64,000 nucleotides of DNA from Elephas maximus indicus. Its lineage: Eukaryota > Chordata > Mammalia > Proboscidea > Elephantidae. Position 1 is the first letter of the stretch. Each line of letters begins with the position of its first letter. The position numbers and the translations under genes were made by a program. Shown here piece by piece: positions 11,481 through 24,529 of the stretch. The notes under the pieces were generated by a model, which searched no databases, was not told where the DNA came from, and worked only from the letters and a program-made list of their open reading frames with translations. Location of the stretch: contig NC_064826.1 in the NCBI RefSeq assembly GCF_024166365.1, forward strand, positions 60,529,001 through 60,593,000, read 5' to 3'.

Positions 11481-13847
11481 CTTCTTCTCTCTTCTATCTC
11501 ATTTAGATCAAATGCTCTTATGTTAAGCACAAGTTCTTAATTCAGGTATCAGCAGTTTCCCCCATACTTATAAAATGCGAATAGTGAGTTTACTGACATA
11601 AGGGCCTTAGGCAATGTTTGAAATCTTTCTTTAGCATCTTGCCACTTCCCTACATATGCCCATCATTTCTTTCTTTTGCCCTTGTCCACATTTCTTCCAT
11701 ATATTGGCCATCCTAAGCCCCACCATGGAACCCCATCCAGGGCAGCTCTTCCATCTAACTGTCCTGTTCCTTCTCTTTTCTGAATCTAAACTGCCTCCGC
11801 TGTTGCCTCCGCAGCTATAAGGAAAACCTAGTAGTATTTTATGTCTATAGAGAAACCTGTTGACTAGGCCAGAGCACAGTCTGGTTAGTATTTGAAGGTG
11901 GGTGAGAATAATGTCTCTCTCCTAAGGTGACATTGCCTTTGGCTTGTTCCACCAAGCAAACAAGCAGTGCAAGGGATAGATAAGAAATCAAGGACACAAA
12001 GAAGCACCATGACTACTGACTGCCTCTCTAGTTCCTTATATAATGTGCCTGAAATTCGGTGGAATTTTCCGACTACAGTGAAGAATCAGAGTCTAACACT
12101 GTGGCTCATTGTCTTTGGTGTGCCTGGCAGAAGAAGAGGTCACATCACTGCTCAAGGACACTCCCCTCCCCCACCCTTTTACCTTGTTAGGGAATGCTTG
12201 CTGCTCCAGTTACTTCAGCTTCAGGACCCCTCACTTCCCAGGGCCCCTGTGGTGGTGGGAGTTGCTTCTAGGTGTAGAGCATTCTAGGTGGGCAGGGGAA
12301 GCCAAGGTGCAATGAGGAAGCATATCTGTACAGGCATTTCTGATAAATTTGCTAAAGACCACAAAAGGAAAGGGACCTGAACCTCCCAGGATCCAGTTTT
12401 ACTATAATTTCCTTTCTCATTCTAAACAAATGAGTTTCACCCCTAATTTGTATATATATATATATATATATATTTTTGTAGAGTGCTCACAAAATCACAT
12501 AAACATCAGGCTTTACAAAAAAAACGTCTGGAGCCTCTCGGGGGCCTGCCTGTCCCTTGTGATTCTAGCTGATACATTACAAAGGAATGGAATTTATCGG
12601 AAAGAGACTTTGAGGTTAGCAGCCTGTGCTGGATGTTCTGTTCACTTTCCAGATCTACTCCCTACCCTTCTTTCCCCTGGTCTAGCCCAGGAGGCTACCT
12701 TCTCTGGACTGTGTCCCTGGCTCTTTTGCCAACAGGTCACTGGTTGGGGTCCACCATTGGGGGCACATGCAAGAGAGGAGAGGACTGGAAGAAAGAGCAT
12801 TGATTCCCCTGGTTCCCTCCATGTCTGGCCATGAGTTGGCAACAGAGCCAGCTTCATAGGCAGGCAACCTGTGCAGTCACAGAGGGCCCCACATTTGGTT
12901 TAATGCTTTGCTGTCACAGTCCTGGAATTCTTAAGACTTTATCTTTGAACATGTGTTTTGTAAAGTGAAGTCTGATGGGACAATGCAGCATGTGTGTGAG
13001 CAGAGGAGGTACATGCCGTGTGTATGTATGTATGTATATTTGCCTTTCCTGGTTGTCCCATTCACGGCATTTCTGATGCTCCATGATCATAGAATTCCCG
13101 TGCACACACGAAGCAAGGGAGTTCAGTGAGACTCAAAGTGAGTACAAGGTAAGCATGTTACATCTACAGCTGATTAAGCCCTGACATGCCACGCTTTCTA
13201 TTTGAATCCAAAACTTGTTTCAAATTCAGAAAAAAGGCGATGGCATTCTCTGAAACATGAATGACCAAGGAATTCTATCATACCCTTTCTTGTTCATGTT
13301 ACTTCCCTGTATTAGCTAACCACTTACACTGAAAATGATGCTGTAGAAAGAAAGGAAAAGGTAAGGCAGCCATAATTCCTTTTCCTTTCAGTCCATTCTT
13401 ATTCATCAGTAAGCGAAAGGCAGAACATGTTGGTACAGTGTGTGTTTATCAAGAAGCAAAATAAAGACAGGTGAGTTAGTTTTGTGCAGTGTTTCCACCG
13501 TTTTGGTAAGAACAAAATATACATGTAACACAAACTATAAAATACCAATTGTATAATGCTCTTATATTTAAAACTGACATTGCACAATATAAAAGTGAAG
13601 AGTAAAATTTGTGTGAATAATTTATGGAGCAAATAGTGCTAGAAAGCATTAAATAACAAAAACAAAAAAACCCCAACATGCCAAGTTGAGAAAAAGAGAA
13701 AGCTTTATATTTTAGCACCTTTAACCCAACTTCTTTCTTGCTTTTTTCATTTTGCTCACGGCCTGTCAAATTATGTGGCTGGCTCTGATCGACAGTGGCT
13801 GCACTCCTCCAACAAAAGCCACAATTTTTGATGGGTGGTGCTTTCCC
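11481..13847. other. Intergenic, no gene recognised
   Basis: No recognised family apart from possible MaLR internal sequence at the left. It holds a (TA)n at 12451-12472 and a gtat repeat near 13021-13038. An open frame of 161 codons at 12349-12834 crosses the TA repeat, lacks similarity to any protein I know, and is not called. Confidence 0.4.
12451..12472. repeat. (TA)n microsatellite
   Basis: Eleven uninterrupted TA units; likely polymorphic. Confidence 0.9.
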
Positions 13848-14036
13848 AGGAGTCCGTGGTGGCACAAATGGTTAGGCACTTGGCTACGAACCAAAAGGCT
13901 GGCAGATCGAATCGACACAGCGATGCCTTGGAAAAAAGCCTAGTGACCTATTTCCAAAAGATCACAGCCATTGAGAACTCTATGGACTGTAGTTTTACTC
14001 TGAAACACATGGGGTTGCTATAATTCAGAGTCAACT
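13848..14036 (+). mobile_element. AfroSINE, third subtype
   Basis: Head aggagtccgtggtggcacaa with the tRNA-like segment, then the subtype-specific ccaaaagatcacagccattg and acacatggggttgctataat. It shares this subtype with the copy at 48758-48966. Confidence 0.85.
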
Positions 14037-14040
14037 CTTT

Positions 14041-14239
14041 TTTTTTTTAAACAATATTTTATTGTGCTTTTGGTAAAGTTCACATAGCAGTTTAGGTTTC
14101 CATTCAATAATTTCTACACAAATTGTTTAGTGACATTGGTTACATTCTTCACAATGCATAAACAGTCTTATTATTTTCATTTTGGTTGCTCTGTTTCTGA
14201 TAATCTAGTTTCCCTGCCCCTTGGATTCTCATCTTTTTA
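14041..14239 (-). mobile_element. L1 3' UTR fragment, antisense
   Basis: Starts with a T-run (reverse of the poly(A)) and continues attttattgtgcttttggta and tgacattggttaca. It parallels the start of the next L1 at about 14250, so two L1 3' ends lie head to tail. Confidence 0.75.
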
Positions 14240-15146
14240 TTTATTTATTTTTTAACATTTTATTGTGATTTAGGTAAAAGTTTACATAGCAAATTAGTTT
14301 TTCAATCATTGATTCTTACACAAATTGTTCTGTGACATTGGTTGCAATCCCTGCAATGTGTCAGCACTCTTTCCATTTCCTCCGGTTTCCGTTAGTCCAG
14401 TTTCCCTGTCCCTCCCCTCCTTCTTATCTTTGGTTTTGGGCAAATGTTGCCCTTTTGGTCTTGTATAGTTGAGTGTTCTAAGAAGCACATTCTTCACAGG
14501 TGTTATTGTTTATTTTATAGCCTGATTATTTGGCTGGACGGTGGCCTCTGGGAGTGTCTTCAGTTTCAATTTAGAAGGTTGTCTTAGGGCAATAGTCTCA
14601 GGAGTTCCTCCAGTCTCTTTCAGACCAGTAAGTCTGGTCTTTTTTTTTTTTTAGAAATTTGAATTTTGTTCCACACTTTTTACCCATTCTAACTGGGACC
14701 TTCTATTGTGATCCTGGTCAGAGTGGTTGGCACCATCTAGTTCTTCTGGTCTCAGGTTAGAGTAGGTTGTGATTCATGTGGGCCATTAGTTCTGTGGACT
14801 AATTGCTTCCTTGAGTCTTTGGTTTCTTCATTCTCTTTTGCTCCAGGCAGGAAGAGACCAATAGTTGCTTCTTAGATGACCATTCACAAGCTTTTAAGAC
14901 CCCAGACATTACCAACCATGCTAGGATGTAGAACATTATCTTTATGGATTGTACCTTGCCAATTGACCTAGATGTTCCCCTAGACTCTGGTCCTTAGCCT
15001 TCAAGTCCAGTAGTTCAGTCCTGATGTCTAAGTAGTTTCTATAACTGCGCCCCCTATGTGCTCTATTATATGTATAATTGTACATGCAGAATTTATAAGT
15101 TATATATGTAGAAATATCCACAACCATACCTATATATGTACATGGG

Positions 15147-15669
15147 TTCTTTATTATTCTAATGCTGCTATAACAGAAATACCACAAGTGGATGGCTTTA
15201 ACAAACAGGAGTTTATCCTTTCACAGTTTAACAGGCTACAAGTCCAAGTTTAGGGCGTCGCCTCCAGGGGAAGGCTTTCTGTCTCTGTCAGCTCTAGAGA
15301 AAAGTCCTTGTTATCAATCTTCCATGGTGGATGAGCTTCTCAGTGCAGGGACCATGGGTCCAAAGGATGCACTATGCTTCCGGTCCTTCTTCCTTGATGG
15401 TAAGAAGTTTCCATGTCTCTCTGCTCGTTTCTCTCTTTTATATCTCAAAAGAGATTGGCTTAAGACACAATCTAGTCTTATAGATTGAGTCCTGCCTCAT
15501 TAACATAACTACTGCTAATCTGATCTCATTAACATCACAGAGGTAGGATTTACCATACCCAGGAAAATCACTTCAGATGACAAAATGGTGGGCAATCACA
15601 GAATACTGGGAATCATGGCCTAGCCAAATTGATACACATATTTTTGGGGACACAATTCAATCCATGACA
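15147..15669 (-). mobile_element. MaLR-like solo LTR inserted in the L1
   Basis: Reversed LTR from ttctttattattctaatgct to caatccatgaca. It is flanked by atggg (15142-15146) and gtggg (15670-15674), a 5-bp target duplication with one change. Contains the family segments gcctcattaacataacta and actgggaatcatggcctagc. Confidence 0.7.
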
Positions 15670-15873
15670 GTGGGTGTACTCCTGTATGACCTCCCTCACC
15701 TATTTAGCATAATATTAGTCTATGTATCTGCTCACTTATTATTGTGTGTTGTTACTGTTGTTGCAGGATTGCATATATTATAGCATCTACTGTAGTTGCC
15801 CTTTATTCTTGCTGACTTCCCCCATATTGCATATTGCCTTTGCCTTCACTGTGATTAACATTTATATGTAGTT

Positions 15874-16041
15874 GGAAACCCTGGTAGTGTAGTGGTTAAG
15901 AGCTACGGCTGTTAACCAAAAGGTCGGTGGTTCAAATCCACCAGGCACTCCTTAGAAACCATATGGGGCAGTTCTACTCTGTCCTGTAGGGTTGCTATGA
16001 GTAGGAATCAACTCAACGGCAAGGGGTTTGGTTTTGGTTTT
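15874..16041 (+). mobile_element. AfroSINE inserted in the L1
   Basis: Full length from tggaaaccctggtagtgtag to caaggggtttggttttggtt, with tRNA-like A- and B-box segments. Confidence 0.9.
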
Positions 16042-16141
16042 GACTATATAGCTAAAGATTCCTGCCCCCCGCCCTCACCCTCCCGTTCCAGGTAACTATA
16101 AAAGAATCTTTCTTTCTGTGCGTAAGCTCATTCTTGACATT

Positions 16142-19100
16142 TTATGGTAGTGGTATCATACAATATTTGTCATTTTGTAACTGACTGATTTCACTCAGCA
16201 TAATGGCCTTCAGATTCATCCTTATTGTGAGATGTTTTGCAGATTCATTGTTATTCTTTATTGTTGAGTAGTATTCCATTGTGTGTATGTACCATGGTTT
16301 GTTTATCCATTCATTCGTAGATGGGCATTTAGGTTGTTTCCATCTTTTTGCTATTGTGAATAATCTGCAACAAACCTGGATATGCATATGACTATTTATG
16401 TTACAGCTCTTAATTCTCTAGGATATATACCTAGAAGTGGGATTGCTGAATCATATGGTAATTCTATTTCTATCTTTTTAAGGCAGTGCCATACCATTTT
16501 TCAAAGTGCTCGTACCATTTTGCATTCAAACCAGCAGTGTGTGAGAGTTTTAATCTCCCCACAGCCTCACCAGCATTTGTCGTTTTCTTGATCAGTGCCA
16601 TTATTGCCGGGGAGAGATGTTATGTCATTGTAGTTTTGATTTGCATCTCTCTAATGGCTAATGATCGTGAGCATCTCTTCATGTGTTTGTTAGCTGCTGG
16701 AATGTCTTCTTTGTTGAAAAGTCTGTTCATGTCCTTTGCCCATTTTTTGATTGGATTGTTTGTCTTTTTGTTGTTGAGGTCTCAAAATTTTCTATAAATT
16801 TTAGAAATTAGACCCTTGTCAGATATGTCGTAGCCAATAATTTTTTCCCCAGTCTTTAGGTTGTCTTTTTACTCTTTTTGAAAAGTGTTTCGATGAGTGT
16901 TAAGTGTTTAATTTTTAGGAGATCTTAGTTATCTAGTTTCTTTTCTGATGTTTGTGCATTCTATTTATGACATATATTAGGGGCCCTAGTGTTGTCCCAG
17001 AAACTGTGGTGGTGTAGTGGTTAAGTGCTATGGCTGCTAACAAAAAGGTTAGCAGTTCGAATCCATCAGGTGTTCCTTGGAAACCCTATGGGGCAGTTCT
17101 ACTCTGTCCTATAGGGTGGATCAATGGCCATGGGTTTGGTTTGGTTTTGGTTAGTGTTGTCCCTATTTTTTCTTCTATGATCTTTATAGTTTCAGGTTTT
17201 ACATTTAGGTCTTTGATCCATTTTGAGTTAGTTTTTGTGTCTGGTGTGAGATATGAATCCTGTTTCAATTTTCTGTAAACGGATATCCAGTTTTGTTAGT
17301 ACCACTTGTTGAAGAGACCCTCTCCCCCACTTAATGGACTTCTACCCTTTGTCAAAGATCATCTGTCCATAGGTGGATGGATTTACTTCTGAGCTTTCAA
17401 TTCTGTTCCATTGGTCTATGTGTCTGTCTTTGTACCAGTACCAGGCTGTTTTCACTACTATGACTGTATAGTAGGTTCTAAGATCGAGGACTGTGAAGTC
17501 TCCTGCTTTGTTTTCTTCAATAATGCTTTGCTTATCCAGGGCCTCTTTCCTTTCCATATATAGTTGGTGATTAGTTTTTCCATCTCACTGAAGAATGCTG
17601 TTGGAATTTGGACCCAGATTGCATTATATTTGTAGATTGCTTTTGGTAATATTGACATTTTCACAATGTTAAGTCTTCCTCTCCATTAGCATGGTATGTT
17701 TTTCCATTTATGTGGGTCTCTTTTGGTTTCTTGCAGTAGTGTTTTGTAGTTTCTTTGTATAAATCTTTTACTTCCCTAGTTAGATTTATTCCTAAGTATT
17801 TTATCTTTTTGAGGGTTATTGTAAATGGTATTGTTTTCCTGATTTCGTTTTCAGAGTTCTCTTTGTTCGTGTAGAGGATTCAACCAATTTTTGTGTGTTG
17901 ATCTCGTACCCTGCGGCTTTGTTGAATCTTCCTATTAGTTCCAGTAGTTTCCTTGTGAAGTCTCTGGGATTTTCCATGTATATGATCATGTCATCTTCAA
18001 ATAGGGACAGTTTTAGTTCTTTCTTACCAATATGTATGTGCTTTATTTCCTTTTCTTGCCTTATTGCCCTAGCTAGGACTTCCAGGACAATATTGACTAA
18101 GAGTAGTGATAAAGTGCATCCTTGTCTGGTTCCCATTCTCAAAGGAATGCTTTCAGTCTCTCACCGTTGAGAATAATGTTGGCTGTTGGTTTTGTATATA
18201 TGCCCTTAATTATATTGAAGAATTTCCCTTCTATTCTGATTTTGCTCAGAGTTTTTGTCCAGAATGGGTTCTGGACTTTATCAAATGCCTTTTATGCATA
18301 GATTGAGATGATCATATGATTCTTGTCACTTGTTTTATTTATGTGGTGGATTACATTGATTGATTTTCTAAAGTTGAACCATCCTTGCATATCTGGGATG
18401 AAGGCCACTTGGTTGTGATTTTTTTTTTATATGCTGTGGAATTTTGTTGAGAATTTTTGCATTTATATTCATGAGGGAAATTGGTCTGTAATTTTCTTTT
18501 TTAGTGGTGTCTTTGGCTGGCTTTGGTGTCAGGGTTATACTGGCTTCATAGAATGATTGTAGGAGTATTCCTTCCTTTTCTATGTTCTGGAGCAGTTTGA
18601 GTAGTGTTGCTGTCAACTCTTCTATAAATGTTTGGGTAGAATTCTCAGTGAAGTTGTCTGGGCCAGGGCTTTTTTTTTTTTTTTAACGACCTCTTTAGTT
18701 TCTTCTCTTATAGTGGGAATGTTCAAATTTTCTACTTTAATTTGTATTTGTTTAGGTAGGTAGTGCATTTTTAGAAACTTGTTTATTTCTTCTAGGTGTT
18801 CAAATTTTTTGGACTACAATTTTTTATAATATTCCCTTATGATCCTTTTTATGTCTTTTGGTTCTGTTGTGATGTCACTCATTTTGTATTTTGGTTATTT
18901 GCATCTTTTCATTCTTTTTCTTTGTCTGTTTCACCAGTGGTTTGTTGATTTTATTGTTCTTTTCAAAGAGCCAACTTCTAGTCTTATTCTTTGATTGTTT
19001 TTTTCTGTTTTCTGATTCTTTTATTTCTGCTTTAATCCTTATTATTTCCTTTCTTCTGGTGGCTGTGGGCTGCTTTTGCTGCTCTTTTTTTTTTTTTTTT

Positions 19101-19960
19101 TTTTTGCTCGAGTTGTAGGTTTAAGGCATGAATTTTGGCCCGTTCTTCTTTTTTGATGTGTGTGTTTATTGGTATAAATTGACCTCTGAGTACCATTTTT
19201 TTCTGTGTCCCAAAGGTTTTGGTATTTTGTGCTTTCATTCTTGTTTGATTCTCAGAGTTTTTAAACTTTGTTTTTAATGTCAACTATTACCCAGTGGTTT
19301 TTAAGCAAGGTGTTATTCAGTTTTCATATATTTGTCTTTTTTTTTTTTCCTGTTATTCCTGTTATTGATTTCTAATTTTATAGACAAGATACTTTGTACT
19401 ATTTTGATATTTTTTAATCTATTGAGGCTTGCTTTGTGGCCTAAAATATGGTCTATTCTGGAGAACGATCCATGTGCATTGGAGAAGAATGTGTACTGTG
19501 TTGCTGTTGGTGGAGTAGTGGTCAAGTTGGTTGATTGTGATGTTTAGATCTGTATCTTTGTTGAGTTTCTTTCTAGTTGTTCTTTCATTGAAAATGGTGT
19601 GTTAAAGTCTCCTACTATTATTGTGGAACTGTCTATTTCTGTTTTCAATGCTGTTAGAATTTATGTATTTTGGAGCTCTGTAACTGGGTGAGTAAATATT
19701 TATTATGGTTACATCCTCTTGGTGAACCGAACCTTTAATCATTATATAATTGCCTACCTTGCTTTTTTTTTTTTTTTGGTGGATTTTGCCTTAAAGCCTA
19801 TTTTATCAGAGATTAATACTGACAGTCCTGGTCTTTTTTGGTTACTGATTGCTTGATATATATTTTTTCCATTCTTTGATTTTTAGCTTTTTTATGTCTT
19901 TGCGTCTAAGGTGTGTCTCTTGTAGACAACATATTGATGGGCCTTTCTTTTTTTAATCCA
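16142..19960 (-). pseudogene. L1 ORF2 pseudogene (endonuclease and reverse transcriptase)
   Basis: Read on the minus strand, fragments occur in the order expected for ORF2p. The endonuclease C-terminus is at about 19313-19525 (SRIDHILGHKASLN). The start of the reverse transcriptase is at about 18368-18616 ([18 protein letters not shown]). The palm domain is at 17816-18142 (GTRQGCTLS), followed by the thumb-side segments at 17342-17664 and the C-terminus at 16142-16387 (YIHTMEYYSTIKNN). The usual F-A-D-D catalytic box reads F-E-D-D here. Several frameshifts and stops separate the pieces and a SINE interrupts it at 16999, so no enzyme can be made. Confidence 0.9.
16999..17152 (+). mobile_element. 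AfroSINE in L1 ORF2 with 11-bp TSD
   Basis: The SINE is bounded by agtgttgtccc at 16988-16998 and 17153-17163, an exact duplication of L1 sequence. Confidence 0.92.
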
Positions 19961-20631
19961 CTCTGTTGCTGTCTCTTGCATTTAACCCATTTATATTCAG
20001 TGTGATTATCAATAGGTATAGATTAACTGCTGTCATTTTGTTGTGTTTTGTGTGTGTGTGTTGATGGTTTCTTCTGCTTACTTTTCTGTACTGAGTTCTT
20101 TTTGTTTATGGAATTTCTTTTCATTTCCTTCATTATTGTTGATTTTGTTTACTGAGTCTTTATGGTTTTTTTCTTTTTGATTTTGGTGAGCAGATTTATT
20201 AATCTTCTTTGTGGTTACCCTGAAATTTACCTTTATCTTCCTAAGGTTAAAACGGTCTGTTATATCTTGATATTGCCTTTACTTCCACTCCATATGGAAG
20301 TTCTGTAACGATACCATTTATTCTCTCTTTTTATTTTGAGGTTATCATTGTTTACAGGTTGACATCTCTGGTTCTCTTTTCTCAGTCTTGTAGCTTTATT
20401 TTATTTTTGAGAATTCTTTATCTTGGTTGGTATCTGGATGATGCTGTCATGTGTCTTATTAATCTCAGGTTGTTGTCTGTTGGTGTTTCTCTGTCTGAAG
20501 GACTTCCTTTAATATTTCTTTTAAGGTTGGTCTGGGTTTTTACAAATTCCCTTAATTTCTGTTTATCTGGAAATGCCCTAGTTTCATCTGAGAGACAGTT
20601 TTGCTGGGTATATTGTTCTTGGTTGGCACTT

Positions 20632-20973
20632 TGTTACCAGATCTCCAGGTCTTGCTTGGCACAACACTGAGGCACGAGTTGGGTGAAAGCGAGGAAGAAA
20701 AACTTTATTTGGTTGGCCAAACAAAGGAGCACACTGAGATCTGTGTTGCCAAGATGACTCCTCAATCGGCAGGCACAGGGGTTTATATACAGGGAGGAAA
20801 CAGAGTGGGAGTGGGCTTTTCTTCAGGGCATGTTCAGGGGTATTGTCCATCAGGATTAGTGGACAGCTCCTGTAGTGATGCCGGTGTCACGGAGTTGGTG
20901 CGATTGCACTGGGGTCATGACGGAGGGAAAATGGTGACTTAGCTACATCCAGCTGCCATGTGGCAGCTGTCCA
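20632..20973 (-). repeat. ERV 3' LTR (provirus orientation)
   Basis: 342 bp, tgttaccag...ctgtcca on the + strand. On the minus strand it has a TATA-like tatataaa (from 20782-20789) and an AATAAA poly(A) signal (reverse of tttatt at 20704-20709). Differs from the other LTR by many substitutions and small indels. Confidence 0.88.
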
Positions 20974-20991
20974 TCTCACTCTCCCTTTTAT
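20974..20991 (-). other. ERV polypurine tract
   Basis: On the minus strand this is an almost pure A/G run (aaaagggagagtgaga) directly against the LTR, where plus-strand DNA synthesis would be primed. Confidence 0.75.
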
Positions 20992-21054
20992 TTTCAGGAT
21001 TTGGATCCCATATAAGGTCCAAATCCTGGGCCAGATGGGGACATGGGCCAGAGG

Positions 21055-22740
21055 TCATTCTGTAACTACTTCATGCTGGCTAGGGGCACTGGCGTAAAAC
21101 TGGACTCTGGCTGTAACCAATTTGGGGGAGATAGGGCAACATCCCTGTTGTAGCATCATCTGTAGATGGAACTTCTGGAGCCTGACAAGCACAAGCTTTA
21201 CTAAAAGGTTAAACATACAAGGCCCAAATACAAGCAGCAGGATAACTGCAATCAAGAGTCCTAGAAGGGGAAAAAACCATGTTAAGCTCGGGATTGCAGC
21301 CTTTACTGCATCCCAGATAGTCTGTGAGGCTGGGCCTTGGTTGAGCTTGTGTAGCCATTTAGCTTTTTCGTAAATCTTTTTCACATTTATTTCCACCTCT
21401 CCTGAGGTGTTGACATAAGTGCAGCAAGAGGTATTGACTACTACACAGACACCTCCGTTCAGCTAGCAGGTAGTCCAGACCAATATGATGGTCTAAGACT
21501 GCCCTCTCTAGGGAGTCAAGGCTCTTTGTTGATCTTCGATGGCTCCAGCAGTGGACTGTGCAGTATTTTCTCTGGACAAAGACAGATTATGGAGAGTGGC
21601 TTCACAACAGACAGGGGACCAGGAGCCCTATTACCGCACCTGCCCTAGCCAGAATTAAACCTAGTATTCTCTTTTGTCTTTAACTTGAGTTTCGGTTGGA
21701 GGCCTTGTATATTTGGACACTGGTGCCTGACGGGGAAAAAATCCTAGGGAACATTGATCAGTGGTAGTGACAGGGTCAATGCAAGGAATTGCCCATCCAT
21801 AGCTTGGATGGTGATAAGCTGGGCTGCATCTATTTGGGTATGATGCGGATCCACAGATCCAGACATATCCACTGGGGGCACATAAAGATTCAATGATGGT
21901 GCAGTTTCTGAGGGTGGTGTTAGCTTGCTGAAGCCAAGTGTTGCTCTGCAAGTTTGGGGAAAATAAGGTTCGGGTTGGTATACTCTGCATGCGGGGCTTT
22001 GATATTCTCTTGATGGAGTATGCCTGGGGTTGTAAGCTCCATGTGGTAGGGCAAGCAAAAGTTAGAGAGCAAATAAAAAGTTCTTGGGAAATTCCTCGAT
22101 ATCTTCCCTTGGTTGGTGCCACTGTGCACCAGATTTGCTTGGTCAGATTAGTTTGGATACAAGTAGTCTCATTCCAGTTGTCTGGGGTTTTAGCATTGGA
22201 GTCAGTGAGACTCCGGATAGTCTGTTGGACAAAGTCCTTATTGTAATTAGAGGAATTAAACTCTTGGTCAATGGGTTGTGAACAGACAGAGTAGGTTTGG
22301 TTCTCAACCAGGAAATGTTAATCTCATATATGAGAGTGGGTGAAAGATAGGCCCATGGGGAATCTGGTGGTATTTTTAGTCGGTGGCGGTATTTGGGTGT
22401 AATTGATGACTGGGACTGCTTCTACATCGTCTTTAGTTCTGGTGGGGTGGGGGGTTAAGCAGACCCAGGAATCTTCTAAGTGGAGAGCATTCGAGGTACT
22501 TAGGAGATAGTTATCTTGTGATCTGAGGTCTTGCCTCTCCCTCAAGGAGACATAGGAAATAAACAAACAGGATATGTGGGTGGCAGCACACACAGCCCAA
22601 AGCATGAACAGAGTTATGAACAGAGCTAGTTGACAGTCATTGAGCCCAGCAGGAAACAAGCACCGGGTCATACAAGCCAGAAAATAGCTACCAATAATGC
22701 TAAAACAACCTGCACAGCCATCAGGGGATGACAATCAACT
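21055..22740 (-). pseudogene. ERV env pseudogene
   Basis: Three minus-strand pieces follow in order. The N-terminal surface-subunit part is at 22324-22734, with a hydrophobic leader-like stretch, and a further surface-subunit part is at 21661-22122. The transmembrane-subunit C-terminus is at 21055-21396, with a membrane span (LLGLLIAVILLLVFG) and a short tail. Sequence at about 21400-21560 corresponds to the TM ectodomain but contains stops. Separate frames and internal stops show that no envelope protein is made. Env genes of this group are membrane glycoproteins; that is family knowledge only. Confidence 0.8.
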
Positions 22741-22854
22741 GGCACAATTGTCTACGTTGTCTGTTTCCTCTTAGACAATCACCTTAAATGCTCTAAAGGC
22801 TGTCTCCTAATTATCACTGTCTTGCCAATTCTTACTGTTTTGCAGGGTTTGTTG

Positions 22855-24038
22855 ATCGATATCGGGAGTGGGAGCCCATTTGGTGCGAGAGTGGTGGATC
22901 CACACGCCCTTTCCGGCCATCTTGACTGCAGTGGGGGTTGACATCAGCACTTCAAAAGGTCCTTTCTACTTTTCTGCCAGGTCTGTGGCATTCCAGGCCT
23001 TGACATACATCTGGCTACCAGGCTTCAAAACATGGAGAGGGACTTTGAGTTTTGGAAGAATCTGCCACGTCTCATACCCGTGAAGAGAGTTAGGCACCCC
23101 CACCACAGAACACAAATATTGTTTAATAGTGAGCTGGCCTTGCTCATGCATGTTCTCAGTCTCCAGAGTGTTTTCAGTAGCTAAAGTATTTAAGTCCTCC
23201 CAAAAGTTACAGATGCCTGTACATAAGCTCAAAGGGGCTTACCTTAAATTTGGTTCAAGGTGCAACTCTAATCCTGAACGGAGCCAAGGAAGGGCCTTAA
23301 CCCAAGTAAATTTGGTCTCCTGGCAAAATTTGGCCAGATGGGTTTTAATAGTCTGATTCATACTTTCTACTTTTCCACTGAATTGGGGTCTCCATGTGCT
23401 GTGAAGACACCACTTAATCCCCAGCTGTTGGGCTACAATTTGTATAACCTCAGCAGTAAAGTGTGCTCCATTGTCACTCCCAGTGGTTTGGAGAAGGCCA
23501 AGCCTGGGGATGATGTCTTCCAGCAGTCTTTTGGCAACTTCCATGGCTTTTTCAGTCCTGCAGGGAAATGCTTCAACCCAATTGGAAAAGGTGTCTACAA
23601 ACAGCAGCAGATACTTGTAATTACCTGGAGCCTCTCAGTGAAGTCTATCTGCCAGTCTTCTCCTGGAATATATCCTTGGTACTGGGTTCCCCCTGGCACG
23701 GCCAAGAAGGTCTTGGTGATGTTTTTCTGACAGGTGACACATTGTCTAGTAACGTCTCTGATAATGGCCTACAAATTCTGGCTGACAAAGTGTCTCATTA
23801 CCCAATCATACATCGCTTCCCACCTGTAGTGGGTGGCCTTGTGTAGGTGCTTTAGGATGCCAGGAATCCTGCATTGTGGGATGAATAGCCTCCCATCTCT
23901 TGTGCAGAACCACTTATCTTTTTTCTGGAGCTGCCACCGCTCGGCCACATAAAGGTCTTTTTCACTGGAACCAGGGTCTTCCGTGGCTTGTGGCAAGCTA
24001 GGGTGTGGAAAGAGGGCAGCAACTACCACTGGGGTCAT
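22855..24038 (-). pseudogene. ERV pol remnant: integrase
   Basis: The N-terminal zinc-binding region (with a HLHKATH segment) lies in 23769-24038. The catalytic core is in 23239-23544 and contains the GSDNGAHF block with one of the catalytic aspartates. The C-terminal domain is in 22855-23232. The pieces are in different frames. Directly upstream there is only about 130 bp before the protease fragment, so the roughly 2 kb expected for reverse transcriptase and RNase H is absent. Confidence 0.85.
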
Positions 24039-24169
24039 TGTTCTTGCCGACAGTTTGGCCTCGAAGTCGACCCTTCAATTGCCCTGGGCCATTGTTGTAT
24101 GTCCTTGCTGATGTTCCTTTCAGTGTACCACGGCCAGAGCAGTGAGGAGTTACACTGCCTCAAGGAGTT

Positions 24170-24421
24170 CTAAAATTTAATAAATCTCAGCCCAACAATG
24201 GCCTGAGGGCAATGGGGCATATCCAGGAAAGAGTGAGTCAGAGTTCTCACTTTGCTGGGTAGGGAGCAGATAAGGAGCTGAAGAAATGGGTGGGTGTCTT
24301 CCTTATCCGCTACCCCAACTACTGGTATCTGATGTCTGGACAGAGGTCCGACTGGTTTGATGAGGACCGAGAGTATAGCTCTAGTATCAGCTAAAAATTG
24401 AGTAGATTTTTCCCTCCACAT
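24170..24421 (-). pseudogene. ERV protease remnant
   Basis: The minus-strand frame contains FLADTRA, where the aspartyl-protease active-site triad D-T-G reads D-T-R. Residues after it fit a gammaretroviral protease. The fragment ends without joining a reverse transcriptase. Confidence 0.75.
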
Positions 24422-24529
24422 TCATTATAACCAGAGGTTCAGGTGGAGGTACTGCCCTCTGTCCATCCTAGTCAGAGTCTTCGTGCAGAATGAGGGCTGG
24501 CATTTGAGTTACTCGTTTATTGCCTGATC

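Larger units (their letters stand above)
14240..20631 (-). mobile_element. Long L1 element, antisense
   Basis: Runs from a T-rich start through the 3' UTR (14250-15060), ORF2 in reverse (16142 to about 19960) and upstream sequence to 20631. There it stops exactly at an ERV LTR. It carries three insertions: an LTR at 15147-15669 and SINEs at 15874-16041 and 16999-17152. Old enough to be riddled with stops. Confidence 0.85.

Noticed and set aside
12349..12834. 161-codon open frame
   Set aside because: Runs through a (TA)n repeat and has a biased, unfamiliar composition. No splice or promoter context supports it.
15874..16041. tRNA gene
   Set aside because: The A- and B-box-like segments belong to the tRNA-derived head of AfroSINEs and recur more than twenty times in the window. 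No copy folds with intact tRNA arms by inspection.
17816..18142. A functional reverse transcriptase gene
   Set aside because: It is part of an L1 ORF2 with stops, frameshifts and a changed catalytic box.
18891..19118. Hydrophobic membrane-protein-like open frames in T-rich regions
   Set aside because: Runs of Phe and Leu arise from translating the antisense strand of A-rich L1 coding sequence.
21055..21396. A captured, syncytin-like env gene
   Set aside because: The env region is split over several frames with internal stops, so no intact envelope gene exists here.
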